Shown here one piece after another: positions 1 to 12,295 of a stretch of DNA of 64,000 nucleotides (positions are counted from its first letter, which is position 1; every line of letters begins with the position of its first letter). This DNA comes from Plantago major (Eukaryota; Streptophyta; Magnoliopsida; Lamiales; Plantaginaceae), in assembly GCA_026545765.1 (NCBI GenBank), contig CM048839.1:6621835-6685834 (forward strand), read 5' to 3'. The position numbers were made by a program, and so were the translations under genes. The notes beneath the pieces were generated by a model. The model made no database searches. It was not told the DNA's origin and saw only the letters and a list, made by a program, of their open reading frames with translations.

Positions 1-80
1 CATTGGCGAGGATCGGAGGGAAGGACCGAATGTTTTTAAGTGAAAATATTAATGTTATATTTAAATAAGATTAAGTCTTC

Positions 81-300
81 TGAGAAACAATCTATAGATA
101 ATTTATCTAGGACGGACCTATAATATCAATAAAATCATTGATGCTATTAATCAAAACACCTATGCTCTCAACATTTGTGCTCTTTCATACTACAACAAGA
201 TTTATTTAGTTAACAACATAGACGTTTTGATTAATAACATGGACGGTTTTATTAATAACATAGGTCATCTCTTGATAAATTATCTAGATACCGTCTCTTA
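81..300. mobile_element. Small MITE-like element with inverted ends
   Basis: The two ends are imperfect inverted repeats: TGAGAAACAATCTATAGATA on the left against TAAGAGACGGTATCTAGATA read from the right end. The inside is AT-rich with repeated 'ATTAATAACAT' words and has no coding capacity. A related copy lies at about 42957-43175, which supports a dispersed family. No clean target-site duplication was found, so the class is undetermined. Confidence 0.55.
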
Positions 301-411
301 TGAAACTTTTTGTTTACATAAATACTCAAATAGTGTTTTATGAGTGAATATTTTTAGTTTATTTTTATTTTTAAGTATAACGGTAATACTCATAATCATA
401 AACTATATATC

Positions 412-769
412 CGTCCCGCTAAATGTGACTCCTTATATTTTATGGATGTCCTGTTTCGATTGACGCATTCTAAAAATATCAACAAATATAATTTTTTATT
501 TTAGATCTCTCCTACTTCTTTCAATTATTTACATTTCTATCTCATATCTTTTATACTCTGGCATTTATTTTATCATTTAAATTGTTAGAGAGCACTTAGT
601 GGAGAATTGAAACTCATAAAACTAATATAAAACTCTTAAATTTTTACTCTCACATTTTTTACATTATACTACCAAACAATAACTTCGATTTATTAAAAAC
701 AATGTCGAAAATAAGTGAGACACGTTTAACCGGATGAAGTTTCGTTTATTGTATCTAGCTAGCCTACAT
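412..769 (+). repeat. Promoter-side segment of the tandem F-box duplication (left copy)
   Basis: This stretch closely matches 15952-16331: the same order of words around 'CTCCTACTTCTTTCAATTAT' and 'AACAATGTCGAAAATAAGTG' and the ending 'GCTAGCCTACAT'. It is the region upstream of the F-box gene and was duplicated together with it. In the right copy the sequence runs on directly. In the left copy it is interrupted after 769 by about 1.48 kb of inserted DNA. Confidence 0.75.
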
Positions 770-2260
770 AGGCTCTGGTTGGTAAAACTAGCTGAAAAGT
801 TAGCCGGTAGTCGATTAAGTAGTTGATAAGCTAGCTGGTAAACTAACTGATAAGCTAACTGATTTTGATGTAGGTGTTTAGCATATTAACTGATAAGCTA
901 AATAGTATTTTGTAAAATGACATATAAGGGTATAACTCTTATTTTTATTTTAAACTTTTTCATTGTATTATTAGTCTATATTTTTTCAAATAATAATACA
1001 TCACATTTTTTTAAATCTCATTATTCGAATACTATATACTCAATGACTTTGCACCGCTACTTTAATTATATCATAAAAAATTATCAGAAGTTAAAAGAAA
1101 TATTGGTGATCATTTTAACTTAATAAGAAAAAATCGGTTATAAATGTTATGTATACATGTGTGCATTTCAAATAAAGTTGGATGAATTAAAAATAGACAA
1201 ATATAATAACAATTGTATATTTCTATTTATTTATTTTTAGCTCAGAAATATTTGTGGAATAAAAAGATAAGTGGTTTTTTAAGAGAAAGCTAACTTGCTT
1301 AATTTCTCAACCAACTAGCTGATCAGCTAGTCGATTTAGAATCTATGCGTTCACGTAATGAATTTTTTAGGGAAAATTACAAAAACCACCCCTTAAATAT
1401 ACCCCCTTTTCACATTCACCCCTAAATTGGCGTCTATTACAGATTCGTCCAAAATTAACAAAGACCTAATTTGAAAATTACATCCAAACCCAAAAGTCAA
1501 CTTTTTCACCTATTTTATCTTTTCTTTATAATTCAATAATTACATTAATTTTATTTATTCCAAAATACCCCCAACACTTTCAATTTCTTATTAAAAAGAC
1601 CCCAAAAAATTTACTTATTAAAATTTATACCCTTCTTATTCCCCACCACTCCACCACCTCATTCTTCCCTACCACTTCCAACCACCATCTCCTCCAACCA
1701 CAACCAACCATCTTCTTCCCCACCGCCACAACTCACAACTCACAACACTATCTTCTTCCCCACCGGATCTGGAGCAGGAAGCTCTGAGCTTCCGCCATGG
1801 AAGCTCCGATCTGGAGCTCCAGATCCGGCTTCCATGGTGGAAGCTTCCGCCATGGAAGCTCTGTCACGGAAGCTATCTGTCGGAGCTTCGGCCGGCAAGG
1901 TGATCGGGATGAGGGTGTATTCGGAAAAAAAAATTATTTTGTGGACTATTATGTTAGTTATGAAATTATTGGGGCTACTTGAAAATTTTTGGACTATTTT
2001 TGTAAGTTATAAAATTATTTGGGTATAATGTGTAGTAAAATGAAACTTGTAAATTGCAATTGAGTCAAATTCATTTTTTTTACATTTAAATTTTAGTTGG
2101 TCAATTCAAAATATAGATTTTGAACTTGGATGTCAATCTGTAATTGGCTCGAATTTAAGGGGTACTATGTAATTCGCCCAATTTTTTATTAGTGAACTCA
2201 TAAAAGAATATTGTGGAAATGAAAAGCGAGGGCTAAACTGCTTACCTAGCTAGCCTACAT
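755..2260. other. 1.48-kb insertion bounded by 15-bp direct repeats
   Basis: The 15-bp word CTAGCTAGCCTACAT occurs at 755-769 and again at 2246-2260. The paralogous copy near 16320 has one such word and then continues as here after 2260. The DNA between was therefore gained in the left copy or lost from the right. It contains an AT-rich part (770-1369) with many AGCTGATAAGCTAG-like near-palindromes, and the Mutator-like element at 1370-2179. No gene was seen in 770-1369. Confidence 0.6.
1370..2179. mobile_element. Mutator-like non-autonomous TIR element with 9-bp TSD
   Basis: The element starts GGGAAAATTAC and ends GTAATTCGCCC. The inverted ends stay alignable for roughly 80-100 bp, including 'ACCCCTTAA' and 'ATTACAGATT' words on both sides. 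Both ends are flanked by the exact 9-bp direct repeat AATTTTTTA (1361-1369 and 2180-2188), as expected for Mutator-like elements. No transposase is present. The middle (about 1760-1915) is much richer in G+C than its surroundings and is built of repeated 'GGAAGCTCCG'/'CATGGAAGC' words, so it could be captured host DNA or an internally expanded repeat. Confidence 0.75.
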
Positions 2261-2647
2261 GAGCTTATAGTGAAATTAGTTGCAGGTGAGCGAGCTATGG
2301 AATGGTGAAATTTCCATTTTAGAATTCGGAAAATCCCATTTTCACATCGTCTTCTTCAACTGCTCATTTCATCTCCTTTTCTAAGTTCTTCAGACTCATC
2401 ATCCACACCCTGCTCGGTCAAATTTGCGGCTTCCTATCATTTCATTTCTGGGTAAGTTTTTTTTTTCGACCTCGATTTTTCTCTGCTTCTCCAATTTTGT
2501 GAAATTTGTTAAACCCAAATCGTTTCCTTAGAATGCAGTTAAGGTTTGCTGCTGCAAGATTACACCTTTATTGATCATCGGTTTCCATTTCTTGTTTGTC
2601 AAGTGTACTGACTATTGTTGTTAAATTATAGGCCAGGGTAATTTATA

Positions 2648-4342
2648 TGAAAGTATGTATGTCCTAGAGACAACTATTTATGAGGATGATATGTACTTTG
2701 ATCACATTCAGTTTATTATTGTTTATAATATTGTTATTTGGCATTGCATCTATTGAGTTATTATTTAGTTGTTTGAATAATTCGATAAGATGTTCGTAAA
2801 TTGACGTTATCACCAAGTGTGTGAGAACTTGGATAACGCATAAGTCTTAAAATAGCGATCAGTGTCATTGAGATTTGGGATATCAACGACGACGTTAGAG
2901 ATTGGCATGTGATCTGCATCATATTCTTGGAGAATGTAGTAGCTCTCATCACTGAATGACTTGGTCATTCATGATGGATACATGACACCTTAGAGGGTGT
3001 TGGTAGACCATAGAAACCATTTGGTTGATTCTATTTATATCTATGGAAGTATTGTGTGGGTGATGTATTAGTCGCTTTGAGGTTAAATCGACTACATGTG
3101 TGAAATGGTGTGCTTTGACCATGACCAATGCTTGCACTCCTAATGGGGTAGATACTGCGTCGTTGGGTACATCACGACAATGGGAATAGTTAGCCAAGAT
3201 AGGATTCATTCCCATGATAGACATTGGAGAATACTTTACATCTCATAGTTAGGTTGATCGTTAGTCATTGCGATGCATTACGATATATTCAAAATAGTGT
3301 TTGAATATGATCGAGGATCAACTAACAAGATTGAGAAAGAAATGAATAAATTATTGGAGCGGACATATTACCAAGCTACAGATTTATTCGAAGATTCGTG
3401 AATGAAAGGACCTTACCATCATTTGAGCCTTACGTTAAAGGTGGTTTGTATATCCTCACAAACGCCCTTATATATTAATATTGTCCAGAAATTGTCTAGG
3501 AGTTTCATCGTGACCTAATGGATTAGTGATTAATATATAAGTACATGGACACTATATATGGAAATCTTCCAAACCGTAGATGTTAATAAATAAATATTAT
3601 TTATTGTAAATAATATGAGAATAATTTTAATTGGTTAATTGACTTGAAACAATTAAAATGAGGTGTTATCTTGGGTAATTTAGAATTAGTCAAATAATTA
3701 AAATTTGGTGAAATGGAAATTGGGCCAAAGGAAGAAGAAAAGCGGGCCAAAGGCCCAAACGTCGGTAGCGTGTAACACACAGAGATTAATTCTGGCGTGT
3801 ATTACACGCCAGAGGTGAATATGGGGACGTGTTGCACGTCCCCATTATCACTCCCCTTTTCTTCTCCCTTTTCGGTTGTTTTTTTTTGACTTCTTCCTTT
3901 TTAGTCCTTCTCTCACGTTTTGTCTATTGTGATAATATTTCTCAGAGAAATACACAGAAACAGAGAGAAAACAGAAGAAGACAAAATTAGATTTTGTCTT
4001 GAAAACACTTCACATTATTTTCATCTTAAAAGAAGAATCTCCAAAGATTCTTTGGTAGAGAACTCACTGTGGATACCAGGTTCGGCGTTACAACCGTAAC
4101 CTGGATTTGTCAAGATGGGATTTGCTTGGAGAGGTTAGAGGATCTCAAGAAGCATACATGACGAATGATCGATCGAATTCTTTGGAATTTCTTGTTCAAT
4201 TGCTAACTTCCGGTCAAAATCGGATTCGCTATCACCTGTAACACATTCGTTTACGTTAAACACGTTAAATTCATTGTTATCACGCATATAAAACCTTTGA
4301 AATTTCATTATACTTAGAGTATATTATGACCCAAAATACCAA
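2648..4342 (+). repeat. Left LTR of the copia element
   Basis: It begins TGAAAGTATGTATGTCCTAG, the same as the right LTR, and matches it along its whole length. It is 1,695 bp against 1,765 bp, the difference being many small deletions. It ends 'ATACCAA' directly before the primer-binding site, so the terminal CA present in the right LTR is missing here. It contains a short palindrome, GGCGTGTATTACACGCC, near 3795. Confidence 0.9.
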
Positions 4343-4357
4343 TGGTATCGATTTGAC
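4343..4357 (+). other. Primer-binding site, initiator tRNA-Met type
   Basis: TGGTATCGATTTGAC directly follows the left LTR. The first eight bases, TGGTATC plus one, match the usual plant copia site, complementary to the 3' end of initiator tRNA-Met (TGGTATCAGAGC). The match fades after that, consistent with decay. Confidence 0.6.
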
Positions 4358-6189
4358 TGATTTAACAGTAATTTACGTGTTCTTCCTATGTTTGATTTGT
4401 TTGGAGATAAAGAATACATATACAATAATTGTATTTCCAGAATAATAAAATTCCAACTGTTCTTGGAAGAACAGAAGATTAACAAACCTGCCTTGTTTCT
4501 GTTTTTTGGTCCCTGGCATCATCAACCACCACTATCCCTCCTTCTACCACCTCTTCGTTAACGGACTCGAAATGTGGCTAAGGAAGTAGAGAGCCCAAGA
4601 AGCTCCGGAATCCGCCATTAATGGCGGTTGAAGGAGCTTCGCGAGCTCTCCTCGTTCCACAACCCCACGACTCGTATCCCGGACCTTGTTGGTGAATTGA
4701 AGGACCTCTAGATTTGATCTAGTATGAAGGATGGGTTTGAATAATGAGAAAGTACACTTCATCAATTTTTCGATTCAAATTAAATCCTGTTAGATTCGAT
4801 CTATTGTTGTTTATATGATCAATTGATGATGATAATAACTCAGATTTGATCTTGGTTTGGCTTGAAAGGTGTTAGAAATCGATTTTTGGAATTTGGAATT
4901 CGTTTTCAAAGTACAGGGACTTGTTTGAGGTTTTTGAAAACTCGAAGCCCTTGTGTTTGAGAAGATGATGGGGTTATTCGTAATTTTTAGAAAATTACAG
5001 GGACTGAAATTAACATTTGAAAGGTTTTGGGCAGTTGGTAAGAAACTGGAAAGTCCCAGGGACTTGGAATGAAATTTGACAAATATGATAATTTACTGAA
5101 AGATACATTCACTTCAGTTTCTTACATATAGGTACAAAAGATTCTGTTTATATCAATTGAATGCAGTACTTGCTGAATTTTTCAACTAGGTACAAAATTC
5201 TCCTGTTATTGCAATTGAGCGCAGAATTTTATAAAATTTAGAATTTGCCCCAGAAACTTTTAGAAAATTTATTTTAAAATTCTGGAAATTATAAAAAGGC
5301 CCCAAAAGTTTTAGAAACTTTAAAATAGCTCATAAATTGTTTATGAAAATTTTAAAAGGGGATTAATTAATCTTTTGAAGATTGATTAATTGTTTAGAGA
5401 CACCTTAAGGTTTTAGAAACTTAACAATGCATTCTTTATCTGACATTTGATTATGTTATTGTACGTTTGATTGTCTACGTGAATTGCTTTACTTTAAAGT
5501 AGCAATAGAGTCCGCGTTTTGAATTCTTGGTAGGCGCCCATTATGTGTCGGACCGCGTTAATGCATGTATGAGTAGGCGGCGCTCATTACTTGGTAGTCC
5601 GCGTGTTGCATGACTGGGTAGGCGGCGCCCATTACATGTTGTATAATTCTGGATCTTGGTCATACGAATAATTTAAATGTTCCCCAATTAAATTTAAGTC
5701 TCGGACTAGGTCTGAACGACGTCACCCATCATAATTGAATGGTGTATTGACCCTTTTCGTTCGAGAGTATTTACACCTAGTGTTTGCTCCGTTTCTACGA
5801 AGTCCCATTCATAGATGCGTGCATCGCATGATGGTTATGACTTACTTGGCTATGTCTTGTCGCCCTAGCGTCGGAATAGTTTAAGGACGTCGGTCAAACT
5901 TGGTTTGATCAACCAAGAGTTGCTTTGAGCAATTGGTTTGGAGACCTACCGGTTCAACTATTACAGCGGTTCAGCCCTAGCTGGGGTTGTAATAGTGGGA
6001 ATGCGGATCTTGGCCACTATGACTGTATTTGATATAAGTCCGTGCTCTTCATATGGGGTCGTTGAGTATGTGAAAATAGTGGGAGCTAAATATTACTGAA
6101 GTCCATGTATATTTAGTTATTGATTGTGATCATAGAATTTTAACTTAGTATTAATTCCAGTTTATATTTACTTCTCTATGTCCAGAAAA
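4358..6189 (+). other. Untranslated leader of the copia element
   Basis: This is 1.8 kb between the primer site and gag without a coding frame I can recognise. At 5528-5640 a short motif around GTAGGCGGCGCCCATTAC occurs three times, spaced by variable sequence, and may be a structured leader element. Otherwise it is AT-rich with no visible gene. Confidence 0.5.
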
Positions 6190-9100
6190 ATGTCTAATTT
6201 GTCCATCAAAAGCATCTTGGAGAAGCACATTCTGACTGGGCCAAACTTCCTGGATTGGATCCGGAATGTGCGTTTGGTTCTCAGACAAGAAAAGGTTGAA
6301 TATGTGTTGGACACTTTATCCGGTTAGACCGATGTCTTCTTGAACTTGCTAACTATGATGAGGCTCCTCGTCAAAAGCATGTTGATGATGCTGGTAATGT
6401 CCAGTCTGTGATGCTCGCTTCCATGAGCATGGAGCTGCAAAGGCAACATGAAAAGATGATGCCTTATGAGATGTTGGATCATCTCAAGAGCCTCTTTGAC
6501 TCTCAATCTAAGAGTCTCGAGTTTGACTTGCTTAGAGAGCTCTTGCGATGCAGGCTACAGGAAGGTGGAAATGTGTCAGACCATGTTCTCAAAATGATTG
6601 GAATCATTGAAAAGCTGGCAACTGTCGGCATCAAATTTGAGAACCATGTGTCTGCCATTTTCATTCTCCAGTCACTCCCGGATTCATACTCCACGTTCAT
6701 TGTGAACTATAACATGAATGCCAAGGAGGTGACATTACGAGCTCCACAACATCTTTGAAAACTTATGGTCAGACCATAAGTAAAGGAAAGAGTATTCTCA
6801 TAGTGGGATCTTCTTCGAACACTAGTGCTAAAAGGAATGGTTCCAACAACAAGTTCAATAAGAAGAAGAAGGCTAAGGTTGGACCAAAGCCTCAAACTCT
6901 TAAGTCTAAGGGTGGAGTTCGAAAGCAGCCTAAGTTACCAAAGGATGCATGCCTCTACTGTAAGCAGAAGGGGCATTGGAAAAGGGATTGCGATAAGGCA
7001 AAGGCCGATGGAGCTTTGATGCATGGTGCATCCGACTCCAACAAAGGTATGTTTGTCATTGAGATAAATATGTCTATAAGTAATTCTAACTGTTGGGTAT
7101 TAGATACAGCATGTGGCTCACACATTTGTAATAATGTGCGTGGCCTAAGTGACCAAGTTAGACCAGGGGGAAGTCGACCACGCGTGGGAAATGGAGCAAG
7201 AGTTGTCTTGACGTGTAGGAACTTATAGATTAGACTTACCCTGGATTTACTTTAGAACTCAGTAATTGTTACTTTGTTCCTTCAATCATTAGAAATATTA
7301 TTTCCATTCCTGTGTTAGACAATCTTATGGGTTTTTCCTTCCGTATTGCAAATAGTAATTGTTACGTTTTGCATAATGAAATTTCTCATGGAATTGCCCC
7401 TCTTGTGAATGGTTTATATTTGCTTGATTGTAGACATAATATATTTCATATGCAAAACAAAAGGCCAAAATTAAGTAATGCTAAGAATCCTACCTACTTA
7501 TGGCATTGTAGACTTGGTCACATTAATGAGACACGAATTGCACGATTAAATAAGTTAGACTATTTAACTTCATTTGATTTTGAATCATATGGAGACTGTG
7601 AATCATGTCTCAAAGGAAAGATGACCAATAAATCCCTTCTAGGAAAGGGAGTAAGAGCCGAGAAGGTACTTGAGTTAGTCCATACTGATGTATGTGGACC
7701 TTTTGCAACTCAAGCTAGGGGAGGTTTTTCATACTTCATAACTTTTACCGACGACTTCTCTAGATTTGGGCATGTATATCTTATGAAGCATAAATCTGAA
7801 GCCTTTGAGAAGTTTAAGGAGTATAAGAATGAAGTAGAAAAACAACTCGAAGCAAGTATCAAAACTCTACGATCAGATCGAGGAGGAGAATACTTGAGAA
7901 AAGAGTTTACAGATTACTTAAAAGAAAATGGGATTCGATCTCAATGGACACCTCCTGGAACACCACAAATGAATGGAGTTTCGGGAAGGAGGAATCGAAC
8001 TTTGTTAGACATGATAAGGTCCATGATGAGCTTCTCGACTCTTCCAACATTCTTATGGGGATATGCATTACAAAATTCAATTTACATTCTGAATCGTGTT
8101 CCATCAAAGTCGATTAAACAACACCATATGAGTTATGGCATGGTAAGAGGCCTGCTCTTTCACACATGCGGACCTGGGGTTGTCCGGCATATGTAAAGAA
8201 AATGCTCACTGGCAAGTTGCAATCGAAAAGTGAAAAGTGTTATTTCGTTGGTTATCCCAGGGAAACCAGAGGTTACTATTTCTATTCTCGCGATGAACAC
8301 AAGATCATCGTTTCTAGGAATGCGACTTTTCTGGAAGACGACTATGTCTTCAAGGAACAAAATCGCAATAGAATAGAACTTGAAGAAATTCAAGAACCAC
8401 AAAATAACATTGAGGTTGAAGAGTTGTCAAATGGAATTGACAACGATTCAGTGGGAGCAGTAGGAGGTGCGTATGCTGGAAGCATGTCACTGGGTGGACA
8501 TCTTACAGCCAAGGGAGCTGACAGAAAATGCTCTGCGACCACAAGTTCCTCTTGCATCACCGGCAGGATCGGTTGTGGAAACCAACTTGCCGCCATCTCA
8601 AGAGCCAGTCTTGGACAACGCCCCTGAGATAGCTCCGAGTGTAGGACAGCCTGACACTCAAGAACCTCAACACGATCAGAATGAAGAACGAGAACAAACG
8701 CTAGTAGTTGTGCCACAGAGAAAAAGAAGGGGGCGGGTTATACCCGAACAAGTAGTCGCAGTTCGTAGGTCAGAAAGGGAAAGAGTTGGACCGAAGGATA
8801 GGTTAAATCTACTCTTGGAGAATCATGAGGATGATGTCGTAGATTCACCTGATCTAAATGACCCTAAGACCTACACCGAGGCAATGTTGGACACTGACTC
8901 GGAGAGGTGGCAAGAAGCCATGAAATCTGAAATAGACTCAATGTATCATAATCAAGTTTGGAACTTGGTTGAATTGCCAAACGGGGTTAGACCCATTGGA
9001 TGCAAATGGGTTTTCAAGAGGAAAACCGATGCCGGCAAGATACAAATCTGAAACAAAGGCTAGGTTAGTGGCAAAAGGCTATAATCAAAGACAAGGTATT

Positions 9101-10390
9101 GATTATGATGAAACCTTTTCGCCAGTTGCTAAAATCAAGTCTATACGGATTTTACTTGCTATAGCTGCATATCATGATTATGAGATTTGGCAAATGGATG
9201 TGAAAACCGCTTTCCTAAATGGAAACCTAGATGAGGAGGTGTATATGATACAACCTGAGGGTTTCATATCCAAGTCAAATCCCAAGTCAGTATGCAAGCT
9301 TCAAAGGTCCATATATGGACTAAAGCAAGCCTCTAGGAGCTGGAATATCCGTTTTGACGAAGCTGTCAAATCGTTTGACTTCGTCAGAAGTATGGAAGAT
9401 CCATGCGTTTATATAAAACGCAGTGACGAAGGAATTGTTTTCATGGTTATATATGTGGATGACATTCTAATCATGGGAAACAATATTCCCCTCTTACAGT
9501 CAGTAAAAGATTGGTTGTCCAAAACCTTCTTAATGAAGGATTTGGGTGAAGCCTGTTACATACTTGGCATCAAGATCCATAGGGATAGGGTGACGGGATG
9601 TTAGGGCTATCACGATCCACCTATATTGACAAGATGATGAGGCGTTATAGAATGGAAGAATCGAAGGATTCTTGCTGCAAGTCATGGCGTAGTTACAAGA
9701 AAGGATAGTCCTTCAATCAAGAAGAAATTGAAAACATGAAGAAGATTCCATATGCATCGCAATTGGATCTATCATGTATGCCATGAATTGCACTAGGCCA
9801 GATGTGGCTTTCGCGCTTAGTATCACTTGTCGTCACCAGAAGAATCCAGGTTTTAAACACTGGACTGCTGTTAAGACGATCCTTAAGTATCTTAGGCGAA
9901 CTAAGGATCACTTTACGTGTATGGTGGGCGTGATGATGGCATCTGGGTATGTCGATGCGGTTTCAATCGATCCGGATGATTACAAATCACAACTGGGTAT
10001 GTGTTTGTACTTTCGATGGTGGGCTGTCGGTGGAAGAGTTGCAAGCAACTATTGCCGATTCTGCGACCGAGTCCGAAATACATTCTTTGCATCGAGCGCA
10101 AAGGAGGCAGTTCGATGTCTGAGTTCCTCGAGGAACTAGGAGTAGTATCTAATGTTGGACGATAAAAGTCTGCTTGTGACAACAAACATTGCCTGACAGC
10201 AAAGGAACCAAGATCCACCAACAGGAACAAGCATGTACCTAGGAAATACCATGTCATTAGAGAATTGGTAGCTAGAGGAGAAGTATCTATAGAACGTGTC
10301 CCAACTGAGGATAATGTGGCTGACCCTTTCACCAAAGCTTTGAGCTCGGTGAAACATGTTAGACATTACGAAAACATAGGTGTTAGACAT
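6190..10390 (+). pseudogene. Broken gag-pol of the copia element
   Basis: Gag starts at the ATG at 6190 and hits a stop within about 45 codons, then resumes in another frame. The nucleocapsid zinc knuckle is CLYCKQKGHWKRDC (6950-6991). The protease motif is DTACGSHIC near 7103. Integrase spans about 7480-8110 with the HHCC zinc-binding start and the catalytic Asp residues (HTDVCGPF and TDDFSRF region). The Glu that normally follows 'NGVS' is Gly here. Reverse transcriptase spans about 8880-9600 with FLNG, YGLKQASR and YVDD. RNase H (9770-10390) is broken. Frame changes are visible near 6326, 6750, 7200, 8120, 8465, 9045 and 9600. I describe the breaks only and attempt no repair. Confidence 0.88.
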
Positions 10391-10409
10391 ATGGGTGGTT
10401 GGCTCTAGG

Positions 10410-10422
10410 CCAAGTGGGAGAT
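10410..10422 (+). other. Polypurine tract before right LTR
   Basis: The purine-rich CCAAGTGGGAGAT sits immediately upstream of the TG start of the right LTR. This is the usual second-strand primer of plant copia elements (AAGTGGGAGAT followed by TG). Confidence 0.8.
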
Positions 10423-12187
10423 TGAAAGTATGTATGTCCTAGAGACAACTATTTATGAGGATGATATGTACTTTGATCACATTCAGTTTATTATTGTTTA
10501 TAATATTGTTATTTGGCATTGCATCTATTGAGTTATTATTTAGTTGTTTGAATAATTCGATAAGATGTTCCCATGGGCTGCACGTTATCACCAAGTGTGT
10601 GAGAACTTGGATGACAGAACGCAAGTCTTAAAATAGCCCCAATCGAGTGTCATTGAGATTTGGGATATCAATGACGCACGTTAGAGATTGGCATGTGATC
10701 TGCATCATATTCTTGGAGAATGTAGTAGCTCTCACGACTACGAATGACTTGGTCATTCATGATGGATACATGGACACCTTAGAGGGTGTTGGTAGACCCA
10801 CCGAGAAACCATTTGGTTGATTCTATTTATATGTCTATGGAAGTATCGGTGTGTAAGGTGATGTATTAGTCCTTTGACTTGAGGTCAATACTGACTACAT
10901 GTGTGAAATGGTGTGCTTTGACCATGACCAATGCTTGCACTCCTAATGGGGTAGATACGGCATGCGTTGGGCACATCACGAAGCACATGGGAGTAGTAGT
11001 TGAGCCAAGATAGGATTCATTCCTCGCAATAGACATTGGAGAGAATACTTTACATCTCATAGTTAGGTTGATCGTTAGTCATTGGCCAATGCATTACGAT
11101 ATATTCAAAATAGTGTTTGAATATGATCGAGGATCAACTAACAAGATTGAGAAAGAAATGAATAAATTATTGGAACGGACATATTACCAAGCTCTAGATT
11201 TATTCGAGTATTCGTGAATGAAAGGACCTTACCATCATTTGAGCCTTACGTTAAAGGTGGTTTGTATATCCTCACAAACGTCCTTATATATTAATATTGT
11301 CCGGTAAATTGTCTAGAAGTTTCATCGTGAACCTAATTGGATTAGTGATTAATATATAAGTACATGGTCACACTATATGGAGTACTCTACCAAACCAGAT
11401 GTTAATAAATAAATATTATTTATTGTAAATAATATGAGAATAATTTTAATTGGTTCGAATTGGACTTGAACAATTAAAATGAGGTGTTATACTTGGACTA
11501 ATTTAGAATTAGAGTCCAATAATTAAAGCTGGACTGAAATGGAAAATTGGGCCAAAGGGGAAGAAGAAAACTGGGCCAAAGGCCCAGCAATAAAAAAAAA
11601 AAAGCGTCGCGTGTAACACACGCCAGAGATTCAAGCGTGTCTTACACGCCGCCAGAATGAATATGGGGACGTGCACGTCCCCATTATCCTCCTTTTCTTC
11701 TCCTTTTCGGTTGTTTTTTTGACTTCTTCCTTTTTAGTCCTTCTCTCACGTTTTGTGCATGTGATAATATTTCTGAGAAATACATGAAGAGAAAGAGAAG
11801 AAGACAAAATTAGATTTTGTCTTGAAAACACTTCACATTATTTTCATCTTAAAAGAAGAATCTCCTAGCATTCTTTGGTAGAGGAACTCCTGTGGATACC
11901 AAGGTTCGAGGTTACAACCGGCAACCTGGATTTGTACGAAGATTGGGATTTGCTTGGAGAGGAGTTAGAGGATCTCGAAGAAGCATACGAACGCAATGAT
12001 CGATTTAATTGTCGGAATTTCGACGTCAATTGCTAACTTCCAGTCAAAAATCGGATTCGCTATCACTGTAAGCTTCTGTTCGTTTACATGTTAAACACGT
12101 TAAATTACTGTTATCATGTTGGTCTATAAAACCTTTGAAATTTCCGCTGCGTATACTTAGAGTATATTATGACCCAAAATACCAACA
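10423..12187 (+). repeat. Right LTR of the copia element
   Basis: 1,765 bp, starting TGAAAG and ending ACCAACA, followed by the TTATA target duplication. It is more complete than the left LTR; for instance CCCATGGGCTGC near 10570 is shortened in the left copy. The gcgTGTAACACAC / GTGTCTTACACG palindromic cluster near 11605-11650 may be part of promoter or RNA structure. Confidence 0.9.
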
Positions 12188-12295
12188 TTATATTTACAAG
12201 ACTACTGTAATGTAACTGTTCTTCTTCAAGCATGCCTAGTAAGATTGCTTGATTTTTAATGAGATGATGTAGACATGGCATTTCTTCTTGTTAAT

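Larger units (their letters stand above)
2648..12187 (+). mobile_element. Full-length Ty1/copia LTR retrotransposon
   Basis: Two LTRs (2648-4342 and 10423-12187) flank a 6-kb internal region in the order gag, protease, integrase, reverse transcriptase, RNase H, which is the copia order. The right LTR runs TG...CA. The host bases TTATA occur exactly at 2643-2647 and 12188-12192, a 5-bp target-site duplication. A primer-binding site follows the left LTR and a purine-rich tract precedes the right one. The reading frames are broken many times, so this copy cannot encode its own proteins. It lies in the same orientation as the F-box gene, inside that gene's putative 5'UTR intron. Confidence 0.93.

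Noticed and set aside
917..1123. 68-codon frame near the window start
   Set aside because: AT-rich hydrophobic text with no motif, inside inserted DNA; most likely chance.
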